The notes under the pieces were generated by a model. That model worked only from the letters and a program-made list of their open reading frames with translations, was not told the DNA's origin and did not search any database. From positions 62,001 through 126,000 of the forward strand of contig JAQGBZ010000036.1 of the NCBI GenBank assembly GCA_034687125.1: a DNA stretch of 64,000 nucleotides. The letters are read 5' to 3'. Positions 27,378-37,500 of the stretch are shown piece by piece. The translations under genes and the position numbers were made by a program. This DNA comes from Neelides folsomi. Its lineage: Eukaryota > Arthropoda > Collembola > Neelipleona > Neelidae. Every line of letters begins with the position of its first letter. Position 1 is the first letter of the stretch.

Positions 27378-28847
27378 TTGTGAGGGTTTGTCTATATCTA
27401 TTGTTTGGTCTTTACAGAGAACGCCATTGGGGGATCTTTTGTATTACGCCGACAACTTGGCGTATTTCCCATATCAAGTCGTGGACGAACCGCTATTCAT
27501 CATTCACCATGTGGACATCATTATCTCTGTAACTGGATCAAATCTCCTACAAGCTTTCAAAGAGGTGCTCAAAATTCCCATACAAACTCAATTCTGTTAA
27601 TTTTAGAATTGACGCATGAGGATTCAATTCATTCAATGATGTGAATATGAGAATAAAATAAATAGGAAATGGATTTGGTTTGATGAATTTATTTATTTTA
27701 GTCGTTACGACCGCTTGAAAGAGAAAAACCCGAAGATCTTCTTGAGGACGAGGAAGACGAAGATGCTGAAGGACTTCTTCGTAGAGTGCCAGAAGACACG
27801 ACGGCCCTCGAGGATTGTATTACAGGCTCACAGGGTTGCTTGCTTCTCTTGATGCTCAAACAACATTTGAAAGACACATATGCCCTTACTGATACGTGAG
27901 TTTTTAAAAAAAATATTATTGTTAATAGAATTTAAGGAGTTTAATGTAATAGGAAACAAATTGATTAATTATATATTTTTTTATGATTTATTCAGTCGAA
28001 TTAGTTCGTATTCTCCATCGGACGCGACGAAGCTTTACGATCGCCCGGTGACTCGTCGGAATAATCCTTCATTTGATCCAAAGTGCACTTTGGCCAATTT
28101 GGCGGCTCCCTTCGCTCCGGCCTCAGATGAGAGGAAACGTTTCCTCGTGGAGCAGTTCATTCATGTAAGAATTGCTGACTTGATTCTCATTAAGGACCCT
28201 TTGACGCAAATTTATTTATTAAATTCTGAGAGAGATGATTTGAATGACATTTGGCAATAGCTCTCTCCAGGTGAGAGTTTAATGAGGTTACTTGAAAGAA
28301 GTTTCTCAATGGAGTCTTCAAGTCGTTAGCAACTTTCCAACTCACTTCTTTCTTTCAATTTAGTTCAAGCAGCTGATGCTCAAAATCGACCCTGAGGAAG
28401 GCGAAGAGGAGGGCGAGACAAAGGTCGCTAAGGTGAAGATTGACCAAAATTTATTTATGTATCCTGGAGCGAAGGCGCCAGCTCCTTCCACCAGCCCAAT
28501 TCGACCATCCCCGGCCAAATACCAAATCGTTTCTCAAATTCCCGAACCCACACAAGTAAAATTTAAATCTTATTCCCTTTAATTTTGATTTTATTTATAC
28601 TGTAAAATGCCATTTGGGATTTATTATTTAATAATTGAACATTTGATAATAGGAGAACCACAACATAGTACGGATTCCTAAATTGACCATCGTTCCCCTC
28701 AAGTTCCCCGATGGGGGGAAGAAGAAGAGTAGTCATCCCCACCACCACAAACACAAGAAGGCAAAACATAAGAAGAAGAAGCGCCACACGGTCAGCGACG
28801 ACGACGACAGCGACAACCCCGACTCGGATCCCGACTTCCGCTTATAA
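20637..28847 (+). CDS. NIPBL: Cohesin loader NIPBL / Nipped-B / SCC2, compact form
   Basis: With MAU2/SCC4, NIPBL loads cohesin on chromatin and stimulates its ATPase and loop extrusion. Fourteen exons keep frame: 20637-20700, 20759-21285, 21878-22288, 22406-22634, 22719-22948, 23148-24896, 25061-25295, 25431-26050, 26407-26706, 27418-27564, 27702-27895, 27996-28164, 28364-28555 and 28653-28847, giving 1753 residues. The start MNGEFPRVPITTLAGV is the conserved MAU2-binding N-terminus. The HEAT-repeat body is strongly conserved, e.g. LFENFVQDLLSTVNKPQWPA, ISVRKRVIKILRDICIE-like ('VSVRKRVIKILRDICIE') and QLYLKQILEAFLHP. The disordered region between N-terminus and hook is only about 200 residues, versus roughly 1000 in vertebrates. 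The tail is His/Lys-rich then Asp-rich. Most introns are 0.06-0.7 kb. Confidence 0.97.
27308..27373. repeat. (GT)n microsatellite, about 33 units
   Basis: An uninterrupted GT/TG run in NIPBL intron 9, ending 44 bp before the exon 10 acceptor. It is long enough to be polymorphic, and GU-rich RNA so near an acceptor could influence splicing, but that is inference. Confidence 0.97.
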
Positions 28848-28905
28848 TTTCTATAACTCTTAGCCAATAGATATTTTTATACAGAAGCTTGAGACGAGGA
28901 TTTTG

Positions 28906-28911
28906 AATAAA
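28906..28911 (+). terminator. Polyadenylation signal AATAAA for NIPBL
   Basis: AATAAA lies 59 bp after the NIPBL stop codon, the only canonical signal close behind it. The next open frame begins at about the same place, so the two genes are tightly spaced. Confidence 0.6.
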
Positions 28912-29055
28912 TCATACATCCTTTCTCCGATTTGTTGGTTTCTTGGAAGAGGCGGTTGGTTAATTACCTCGTTCCGTCAAGCGACTAACGCGTTCCACTT
29001 CCATTCCCTCTTTATTACCCGCTTGAGCCCAGTCGTTCCCCGACTTTCGGAAAGG

Positions 29056-29367
29056 ATGGATCAACCGACGCGTAGTCTTAAAGGCTCGCAACCGCCGGCT
29101 CAACAGGCTTTTTCACTAAGACTCGTCGTGTCCAGTGCAATGGGAGCCATTAGGGATCGGTTCATTCAGGTGGCTGAGGCCATTGGGGCCATTCTGAGAC
29201 CTTCAGGTCATCTCGCTGACCTCAAACCCGATTCTCCTAAACAACCCACCCCGCCGGTCCAATCGTCTCCGAGAAAGGTCCAATGGGCAGATCACATTGT
29301 GGACAAATCTCCAAAGACCAAATTCCGATTGGGAAACCCGAGTGAGGATGACGAGGACGAGGACTAA
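29056..29367 (+). CDS. Small single-exon hypothetical protein with acidic tail (103 aa)
   Basis: An uninterrupted frame from ATG 29056 to TAA 29367. The frame is open further upstream to 28903, but that part overlaps the NIPBL polyadenylation signal and has non-coding composition, so the internal Met is preferred. The protein starts MDQPTRSLKGSQPPAQQAFS, has a central segment AMGAIRDRFIQVAEAIGAIL that could form an amphipathic helix, a Pro-rich linker, then VQWADHIVDKSPKTKFRL and a terminal DDEDED run. GC content and third-position bias match the real exons here. I do not recognise a family. It lies 209 bp downstream of NIPBL on the same strand. Confidence 0.5.
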   Translation: MDQPTRSLKGSQPPAQQAFSLRLVVSSAMGAIRDRFIQVAEAIGAILRPSGHLADLKPDSPKQPTPPVQSSPRKVQWADHIVDKSPKTKFRLGNPSEDDEDED

Positions 29368-32300
29368 CGTAAATCTCGCGAAAGCATTTATATAATTACA
29401 GTTTGCTAATATATTTAATTTATCAGTGGTGATAACATTGGAATGTCATCCTCGCATGTATGTGATATGTAAATCTGTGTGTCCTCAACCGTGAGGTTTT
29501 TTACCTCCCATTGAATTGATCATTTAAATACGAATATATTGCGTTCTTTACATTTAATCTCTTGTGTCATTAATGGGAAGCATTTGAATATTTACAGGAT
29601 GGCGGCGTCCCTGGGAATTGATCAATCCGAATATTTAATAAAGAAGAATTTTAGTCCCTTCATTGGTCTCCCGAATGTAATAATATAATATATTTTCCGA
29701 AATCGTGATTTAATATAAATCCCCAAACCACTGATTCCCTTTAATTTGAAATAAGACAATAGAAAATTATTGAATCAGTCCGAGTGGATTTTTTCATCTC
29801 TTTTTATGATTTCAAATTAAGATTTTTTAAAAAACCTTTTCATTCTTCTCTTTTCATTCTTTGACGTCAAAAGCTCTTACTTGAAAATTATATTTCTTTA
29901 ATATCTTTATTTTACTCGTTTATCCTTAATATTTGACTTCTTCATTCAATACATGAATGATCAAAGATATTTGGTTTACATATTAATACTTTAAAGTTTG
30001 AGCCATATAACTTTTAACCATAATCTACCTGTTGATAACATTTTAAAGAAAACTCCTTATTTCTATAGCATATCCTACTATACTACTCTTCTATACTACT
30101 CTCTCCTACTATACTCTTCTCAATCACTTCTTATTAATTTCCATAAGAATAAGAATGTACTTTAGAGAAAAGGTTTATTAGTTTATTAGTGATTGAAAGT
30201 ACCACAAATTAATGATTATTTCTTATATTGGATAAAATATAGAAAGATATTTTGGAAATGAATTTGAAAGATTTTTTCAAATCCAATTACTGACAACTGC
30301 TAGTTAAACATAATTACGTAAAACTTTGCCGTTTCCCATTTCTCAGTTGACTAATGCATATATTTTAAGTGTCTTTGGATAATGGTTTTCCCGTGAATGA
30401 ATGACGTTTGGATTCCAAGTAAGCATTTATCACATTTAACCTCAGAGAGTTCATTTTCTATTAGGCTAGAGAGAGATTGAGGGATTGTTATTAAATAACA
30501 TCAAAGGATGGTTTGAAACCCAATGGAGATTTTTAACAGTTTGATTCTTTCATATTTAATTGTTGGTTATTTTCTGCTTATTGTTGTTCTCCTCAGTTGT
30601 ATTGAACGTGCATGAGATCTCCCCACTTCCTTCTCGGAATCCTGTGGAGGGAATTGAGCAACCAAAGTGAGGTTTACAAGTGAGGAGCTTTCCCCAACTG
30701 AGGAGTCCATTCATTGAGTAATCACCTGAAGTGAGAGTCTCTCCGATGACCTCATGACATTCCATTATGATGGATCAAATAGCGGAGGGGGAGGAGTGAC
30801 GTCCCCAATCTCTCTCCCACAACAATTGACATTCCCCCCATTCCAATCTTTCTCGTCTTCGTCACCTTGGGGGAATTTCTCACAGTGAGATCATCCCAGG
30901 GCCGGATCGTGGGCGGGAAGGGGCAACCTATGGAGACTCCTCTTTCTTCATTATCTTGACCGTGGACTCTGATGCATCACATTTCCTCCTCATGCTCGGA
31001 GACAGTCAACTAAAGTCAATTCAATTACAACAAACCCTCTTTATTCACTCACAATATTACATACTATTAGTATATCTGTATACTAATTACTAACATAGTA
31101 TTATTATATTTAATAATTTGTACACACCTATTATATTCTGAATATATTCCATATGGCTTTATTACTAGAGAGAGATATAATATTTGTAATAGTTAGATTG
31201 TACTAACTGTAGATGTTAATTTATTATCTTTCTCATTTTGTGGAACGTCGCAGAGTCTCAAGAGTTAATTAAATAAAACTATGAATTTATTTATATTTGA
31301 TAAAACAGGAGTTTGGCCCTTTTACATTGTTGATTGGAAACTCATATATATATATATATAATACGCATTTAATATCTCAAATATTCTTCATGCCCTTCAA
31401 ATTCCCCTCAGTATTAAAATGATTGTATTGAGGAAATGGTTACATTGATGGAATGTGTTTCTGGCAAACCACATTTATATATTAACCTCATACATTACAT
31501 TTTTTTAAGTGTAGATGGTAAAACAGTTAAAGCATGAGGATAATTTGAATCCAATTTTATCCCTTTGGGATTTCTCAATAATTGTTGAAATAGTTTTAAA
31601 TGGGGCATTTATTAAATATGCAAATACTGGTCGAGACACTCCTTTGTATTTATATCAACACTAGTGATGTGTTGGGAGGTTTTGAGAAATTGAATAAAAT
31701 TGAATTGATGAGATCATTGATGGGACATTTTTTATCATAGGAATTCCATTGAATGAGGAATGCAATTGGGATTTCTCCTTAACAATACGGCGGATTTGTG
31801 AGGAAATCTACTGAAGTTGGTTTACGAGGTCGCTTCTTTCTGACAAGGAGCGAGAAGAGTTTTCTTGAATCATTTCCAATGTATGTAAATATCCAGCTTC
31901 GGCCTTTAACTGTACTTCTTTGGATGTAAAAATTGCAGTCGCACTTGGCTCTTGGGCATTGCAACATTATGGTTCTGGTTGCATTGGCCAGTGTGGACGT
32001 CAAGTGGTGTTGCGAAGAATTAGCGAAGGCAAAGGATGGAAGGTTATTTCCTAATGCACCCACCAATGAAACTCAACTTATTCAATCCCACGAATTGTTC
32101 AACAGAATGTAGAGAATGTGAGAGTCGTAAAAGGTAATACCTACATTATTTATATAGAATTATGATGGCCCATCTCCGTCGTCATACAAATTCCATTTAA
32201 CAACCTTTTTACATTACAATGATTCAAAAAATTTCCATTAAAAAATGTGAACATTTTCACAATGTGTTGGTGTGCATTAATGTACGAATTACCATTTTTT

Positions 32301-33114
32301 TATTAAACATTATATTTAACTTTCCCTTCTTTATAAAATCGGCAAATGGTTGAACAAACGTTTTCCCTTCTTCCGACGCGTGACGTTTAAATCCCGAACT
32401 CGGGGTTGGGAATCTGGGAAAGTTCCGAAAACCCGAAGCAAGAGGGCTCAGAGTTCATTTCTTAAATGCATTGTGTAAAAAAGAACCTCTTGGGATTCCA
32501 GAGGAAATTCAACATTGTGGAAGGTGAGGAATGCAAAGAATGAATTGAACAACAATGAGGAACTTGAACTTCCCTCCCTTTTCAGTTTTGGATTTTCCAA
32601 CATTTTTTAAAATGAGTGAAATGAATAATTTGTAATATATATTATTTAACTTATATTTAACATTAATGTGCTAAAAGGTTTGTTGTGATTGAGTTTTAGT
32701 ATATCTAATCTCTTGTGATGGAGCAATCCTCATTGTGAGCCCATGAGGGTCACGAGTGGGGAATTATGAGCCTGACGTATTCACCTCGCTGCATCTCCCA
32801 GTGCGAATATTTAGGATGAGGTAAGTGGATGTATTTAGTGATTGGGTCGATCGGCCTCATTGATTTGGTAATCTGTTTGTTTACACATCCCGGTCTTTCC
32901 GTTTTTCCAAGACAGGTGAGACTTTGGGGAGTAGAAAGTGGGGGGGACGTTGGCTAACGGGGTGCTTTCAGTTTCACAGGAATGCGGCTTCTACTTTCGA
33001 GGGGCCGCGTATCTTGAGCTGCCTTGGGCCGAAGGCCGCTCCTCCCCTCGCCCTACTTCCATTTCCTCCTCCCGCCCTCCCGCCCCATCCCCAAATAACG
33101 ATGGACAAGTGAGT
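29368..33114. other. Gene-poor interval with a few isolated open frames
   Basis: About 3.7 kb of mostly AT-rich sequence. Patches at 30600-30960 and 32340-32460 are GC-richer. Two minus-strand frames are noted but not called: 30556-30765 (69 codons, MECHEVIGETLTSGDYSMNG) and 31779-32066 (no ATG at its 5' end, contains CPRAKCDCNFYIQRSTVKG and a basic RKKRPRK run). Both lack splice context and neighbours. A pyrimidine-rich CTACTATA repeat lies at 30066-30115 and an (AT)n run at 31343-31361. The right end holds the GC-rich orphan exon at 32980-33108. Nothing else is supported. Confidence 0.5.
32980..33108 (+). other. GC-rich orphan exon candidate, 129 bp, phase 0-0
   Basis: A plus-strand segment bounded by a good acceptor (TGCTTTCAGTTTCACAG) and a consensus donor (CAA|GTGAGT) is open for exactly 43 codons: ECGFYFRGAAYLELPWAEGR, then a Ser/Pro-rich stretch ending PSPNNDGQ. 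Its GC content is far above local background and like true exons here. The GAAYLELP wording recalls the first strand of laminin-G/LNS domains, but this is weak. A second frame through the same bases could join an upstream open segment ending at a GTAAGT (about 32820) and would stop at 33112. No other exon of such a gene was found nearby, so it may belong to a plus-strand gene with very long introns enclosing PIM and SSUH2, or be a composition effect. Confidence 0.3.
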
Positions 33115-33131
33115 AAGAGGCTTGGCCAGTT

Positions 33132-33137
33132 TTTATT
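33132..33137 (-). terminator. Polyadenylation signal AATAAA for the Pim kinase gene
   Basis: AATAAA on the minus strand, 39 bp beyond the Pim stop codon, inside a local AT-rich patch between GC-rich exon and GC-rich flank. Confidence 0.7.
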
Positions 33138-33176
33138 AAGAAGTCTATAAAAATAAGTCTAGGGCGGTGGACGTCG

Positions 33177-34261
33177 TCAGGAAGGCGGGCTTTTGAGCCA
33201 GGGATGGGATAGGATTTGGGTGAGGGTAGGTCGGTTGGCGGGGCGGACGCGGAGACAGGCCCGGATGAGCTCTTGGCATTCAGTCGACAGTCGGTTCCGG
33301 AAGGAGATCTCTGCCCGGAGGATCTGTTCGTCTTTCTCGAACGGGATGTCTCCGCAGACCATGTCGTATAGGAGGATGCCCAGGGACCAGACGGTGGCAG
33401 GGCGGGCGCCGTACTTCCCGTTTCGGATCCATTCCGGCGGGGCGTACACCCGCGTCCCGTCAAAGTCAGTATAGAGGGAGTCGCGGAGCAGGGCACCAGA
33501 TCCGAAGTCGATGAGCTTCAATTTCCCCGAGGGGTCCACAAGAATATTCTCGTCCTGGAATGAGGGAACGTGAGACTCAGGGAAGTTATTTTCCACTGGA
33601 ACACTTCCAGCAGGAAAGATGGGAATTCAAGGTCTTGGGTTGAGTGGACGAGCAAAACTAACCTTGATGTCTCGGTGAACGACTCCGGCCTTGTGGCAGA
33701 GGATGACCGCCTCCACGACCTGGCGGAAAAAGGAACGTGCCGTGTCTTCGCAGAGAACCCCCTTTTCTGTGATGTGGTCAAAGAGGTCTTTCACAGGTTC
33801 GGGACGCTCCATGACGATGAGGAAGGAATCGGGGCGGTCGAAGAAGTCGAGGAGTTTGATCACCCCCTCGATGTGGGCAACCTTCCGGAGGAGACACACT
33901 TCGAGCGGGACTCTTTGGCCAGCCAACATGACCCAATCGGTCACTTTGGACTTGACGACGTGTTTCACAGCCACCTGGAAATCCCACAGGTCAGGACATG
34001 TCCAAGAAGAGGGAAGAAAATAATTAGTAAAGGAATTATTACCGGTTGGCCGTCGCGGAGTCGAAGTCCCGCGTAAACTGTTCCGAATCCTCCTTGGCCG
34101 AGCATTTGGCCAAGTTTGTAGGTTTCTTCGAATCCGTCGTCGGCGGGGGAGGGGATGCGAGGGAGAGCCATCGAGGCTGGTTTGGGTTCGGGGAATTCGG
34201 GTTTGGTTTCGGCGGGCTCCGGGGGTTTTGGAGCGAAAAAGTGGCCGTAGTATGTCCGCAT
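33177..34261 (-). CDS. PIM1: Pim-family serine/threonine kinase
   Basis: Constitutively active CAMK-group kinase controlled mainly by expression level, acting in growth and survival signalling. Three exons keep frame: 34261-34043, 33974-33663 and 33554-33177, 302 residues (human PIM1 313). A 40-residue Pro-rich leader precedes the kinase domain. Motifs: Gly loop [12 protein letters not shown] at 54-65, catalytic Lys 77 (VAVKHV), the Pim-specific hinge [11 protein letters not shown] with its Pro that removes one ATP hydrogen bond, HRDIKDEN with Asp 175, DFG at 193-195, and [15 protein letters not shown] in the activation segment. The frame is open upstream of the chosen Met to a good acceptor at about 34320, so a 5' exon may exist. 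The start lies 254 bp past the SSUH2 stop on the same strand. PIM1, 2 and 3 cannot be told apart in an invertebrate. Confidence 0.95.
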
Positions 34262-34514
34262 GTTCTGCTTCTCACGGAGCGTGAACGTCAACTGGCAAAG
34301 AATGCGAACGCCCAACTCACCCCTGAGGCTCCGTGGCCATTGACCGCCTCCTGCCAAACCACGCAGACTCCTCCGCACAGGCGGGAGTTCCAGCCCGCCG
34401 TGGGGGACCGTTTCTTTTCCCACGTCCCTCGGCCCTGCAACCTCCTCCCCACTTCTGGGGTTCCTGAAGGGCTGGGCGGGTTATCAAAGGCGGGGTTTGG
34501 CGGGGAGTGGGGGA

Positions 34515-37500
34515 CTAGACGAGGGAACAGCGGCAGGAACAGGTCTGAGGGTAGTCTGGCGCGTAGACCTTCCCCTCGGCCCCGTACACGAAGAAGGCGG
34601 CCGGGAGGCGACGGTGCTCGTAGGCGATTTCCCAGACGGGGATCACCCGCACGAGGGATCTCTGCAGAAGAACACCACAGGGTCACTGTGCCCACACGTC
34701 ACTCTGACTCACGCTACTACGCTCATTCATTTATTATTTACTCACACGGCTGACGCAGAGTTGTAGGATTCCCCTCACACCTACCCATCATCATCAATTC
34801 TATTATATATTATCTTCTCATCTGGACACATTGATTCATACGAATCATATGAGATCTCCTATGCTTCTCAATATGTCTTTTCTGGATTCATCTATATCTT
34901 TTCTAGTTGATCTGTGCCTTTTCTGGACTCATCTGCCTCTTTTCTGGACTCATCTTGGTCTATTTTGGATTATCTGAATTGAGATTAAATGTGGATTGAT
35001 AAGGATTGCTCTGGATTTTGAGAGATATTTCTCATGTGCATGAAGGGGACTTTCCCCTCTTGGGAAATGCGAGCCCTTGAGTAGGGCTTTTGGGAGGGCA
35101 ATGTGGCCGACAGACGGGGCACGGGGCCTTTTTTTGGGGAGACTATTGATCGCCTTTCCGCTCCGCGTGTCTGTCTAGACAGCCGAGGACTTTGCCGGGA
35201 CACGAGTTCCCGCAGCTGCGACTTGGCCCACCCTTCCCTCCAAATTCTTTTCTTACCATCAAGGCCGGGGCCTTAGAAGGAACCTTTGAGGAAGTGGGGA
35301 AGGGATCATTCAATTCCATTGAGTGGTGGGACAAAGGACCCTTTTCCTCCCACCAGCCCGATCCTCCGATTTTACCACGCACTTTGGTACATGGTGGGGG
35401 GAAATGCCTATAGATAGAATACGGATTCACTCTTTGGTTTCCTGGAGGTTCTTCCGAGGATAAATATAAACGTAGAATGGAATGAGGAGAATGACTAAGG
35501 GGCTCCAAGAATATCCATGAGTGGATGACATAAGGACACCGCCTGGGTCGGCACGTTCTCTCCCAATCATCCTGACTCACTCTCCTACCTTGGGGATTTC
35601 TCTATAACTCATGATGCATTAGCCAATTTAATGCGCAATTGGGTGTTCCCGTTCTAAATGAGTCTCAGGGCTTCCTCAGCTTTCTCTTTTAATACATAGC
35701 CAATACCTTGGTGATGATGAGTGCGACGTAATAAGGCGAGTTTCACCTCGCAGAGTCCGTAGACCCATTTCTCAATAGCATTCCAATGGAGGAATGCAAG
35801 GAATCAGAGCCGTGGGATTTCCTTCCTTCACAATAAATACTTTTCCTACTCCACATCCATCCATGGGAGTTGTGTGGGATATTTACCTGGGCCAGGAGCA
35901 CCGCGTCGGCCGCATCAGACAAATGCTCCTCGATCAACCGGGCCGAGGCTGAGCCGACGCCGGGGTCTGGGAACATGTTCGGAGGGACGGGTCGGAGCCT
36001 CGGGGCTGTGTCGGAAAATGCTAAATCTCCGGACGAGGCCGAAAGGAGCTCTGCCGGGACCGGGCCTTCGCTCACGTGCTCTCCCACGCGGACCCGCCTG
36101 GACAATCATCAAAAAATCATCTCACGACCTCAACGACCCCAATATCCTTATCACGACCATTAATCCCAACACAGACACTGTGAAACCCGATGATTGAAAC
36201 AATTCAAACCGACGGCTCAAATTCCAACATTTCGGTTGGCTGATCGAGGTCACTCACTTACCCTTGTATTTAATAACCTCGGACTCAACGACTTAATGAT
36301 GGAGATGAGCAAAATTACAATCAATCAATTCAATGCTACTTATTATATTACAAGTCTTTTGAATGACGTGAGAAAAGTGCAGAATAAGAAAATTGACATT
36401 AATAAAATTATTAACGAAATCATTAGAGACAGAAACCATTTTAATTATGAATGAGATAAATGTCAATTCAGCATTAATTTTACAATTCTATGGGTTGCAG
36501 ATTTTGAATCAGCCAAAGACAAATAAAAGTGAAATGATACACATCCAAGTTTAAAATTCTGAGTATTGTTATGATAAAGCGATTTGGAAATCGTTGATGT
36601 CTTTTGGTAATCTAACAAGGAAAACCAAAACAAGGCAAACAAACATTTATTGTTATTTGAGTCAGTACTCCACGTAAATACATATGAAAGCATTTACTTT
36701 TAAATGAGCTTGATATCATTCCTGTTAAATTAAAACCCTTCCTTCATTGTCCCTCATTTCCAGCTTCCTTCATAGAAATAAATATTTCGATATTTTGTTC
36801 TCTATTAATATTATGAGAATCAAATTGCAAAATACGAAGCAAATTTAACCTACATATTTCTCATATTGATCAAATGTATGCTTTTAATATTTACGCGAGT
36901 CCTTCCTGGTTTTTGAGTTGAGCCGTGGAGGAAGTTAAGTAGAATTATAAATATTTTTAACACACTTTTAATAAAAATAAGCACAGCCATGTTTTCCATG
37001 TTAATAATCCAAACACAGTTTTTGGATCCTCGAGTTTGGTAAATATTTGAGAAACGGTGAAAAGAGGAAGGAAATCCTTCTGCCTTTTCCACACCTGACC
37101 ATACAACTCAAATAACTCCGTCCTATGTACATATATAATACATAATTTAACTATGCCCTATGTCTCCAGTATGTGCCAATGTAGAAGCAACAAAAGCTTG
37201 ACCACATGTATTTTCCCAATATCTCTTAAGCCATTAAGTCATGTCTGACTCCTCCTCAATCCATTTGCCCTTTGCCCATTGAGCTGTCAAACGGAATGGT
37301 TTAAAATTGTCCAAATATAATCACAAAAGGGTTTCCCCTGGGCTTTCTAAACTTTCAAATATGAATATAAATATTTTCTTAAATATGTATATACCTTTAA
37401 TCCTAAATATGGTTAATATTTAGTATGCTTACTTAAATACATATCTGTAGTTATAACCCAAGTTATAACCCATAAATACCTTTGATTGTATGTTTAAGAA

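Noticed and set aside
27292-27417. Cys/Val-repeat proteins predicted across the GT microsatellite
   Set aside because: Translation of a dinucleotide repeat in a NIPBL intron.
34046-34753. 235-codon plus-strand ORF opposite Pim exon 1 and the SSUH2 last exon
   Set aside because: Both genes on the other strand match known families residue by residue; the plus frame is a GC-rich shadow rich in Arg and Gly.
35743-36105. Extension of SSUH2 exon 6 past 35887 into a longer C-terminal frame
   Set aside because: A GTAAAT donor at 35886 and the matching final exon at 34661 give the conserved VYGxExxVYAPDYP ending; the extension has no family match.
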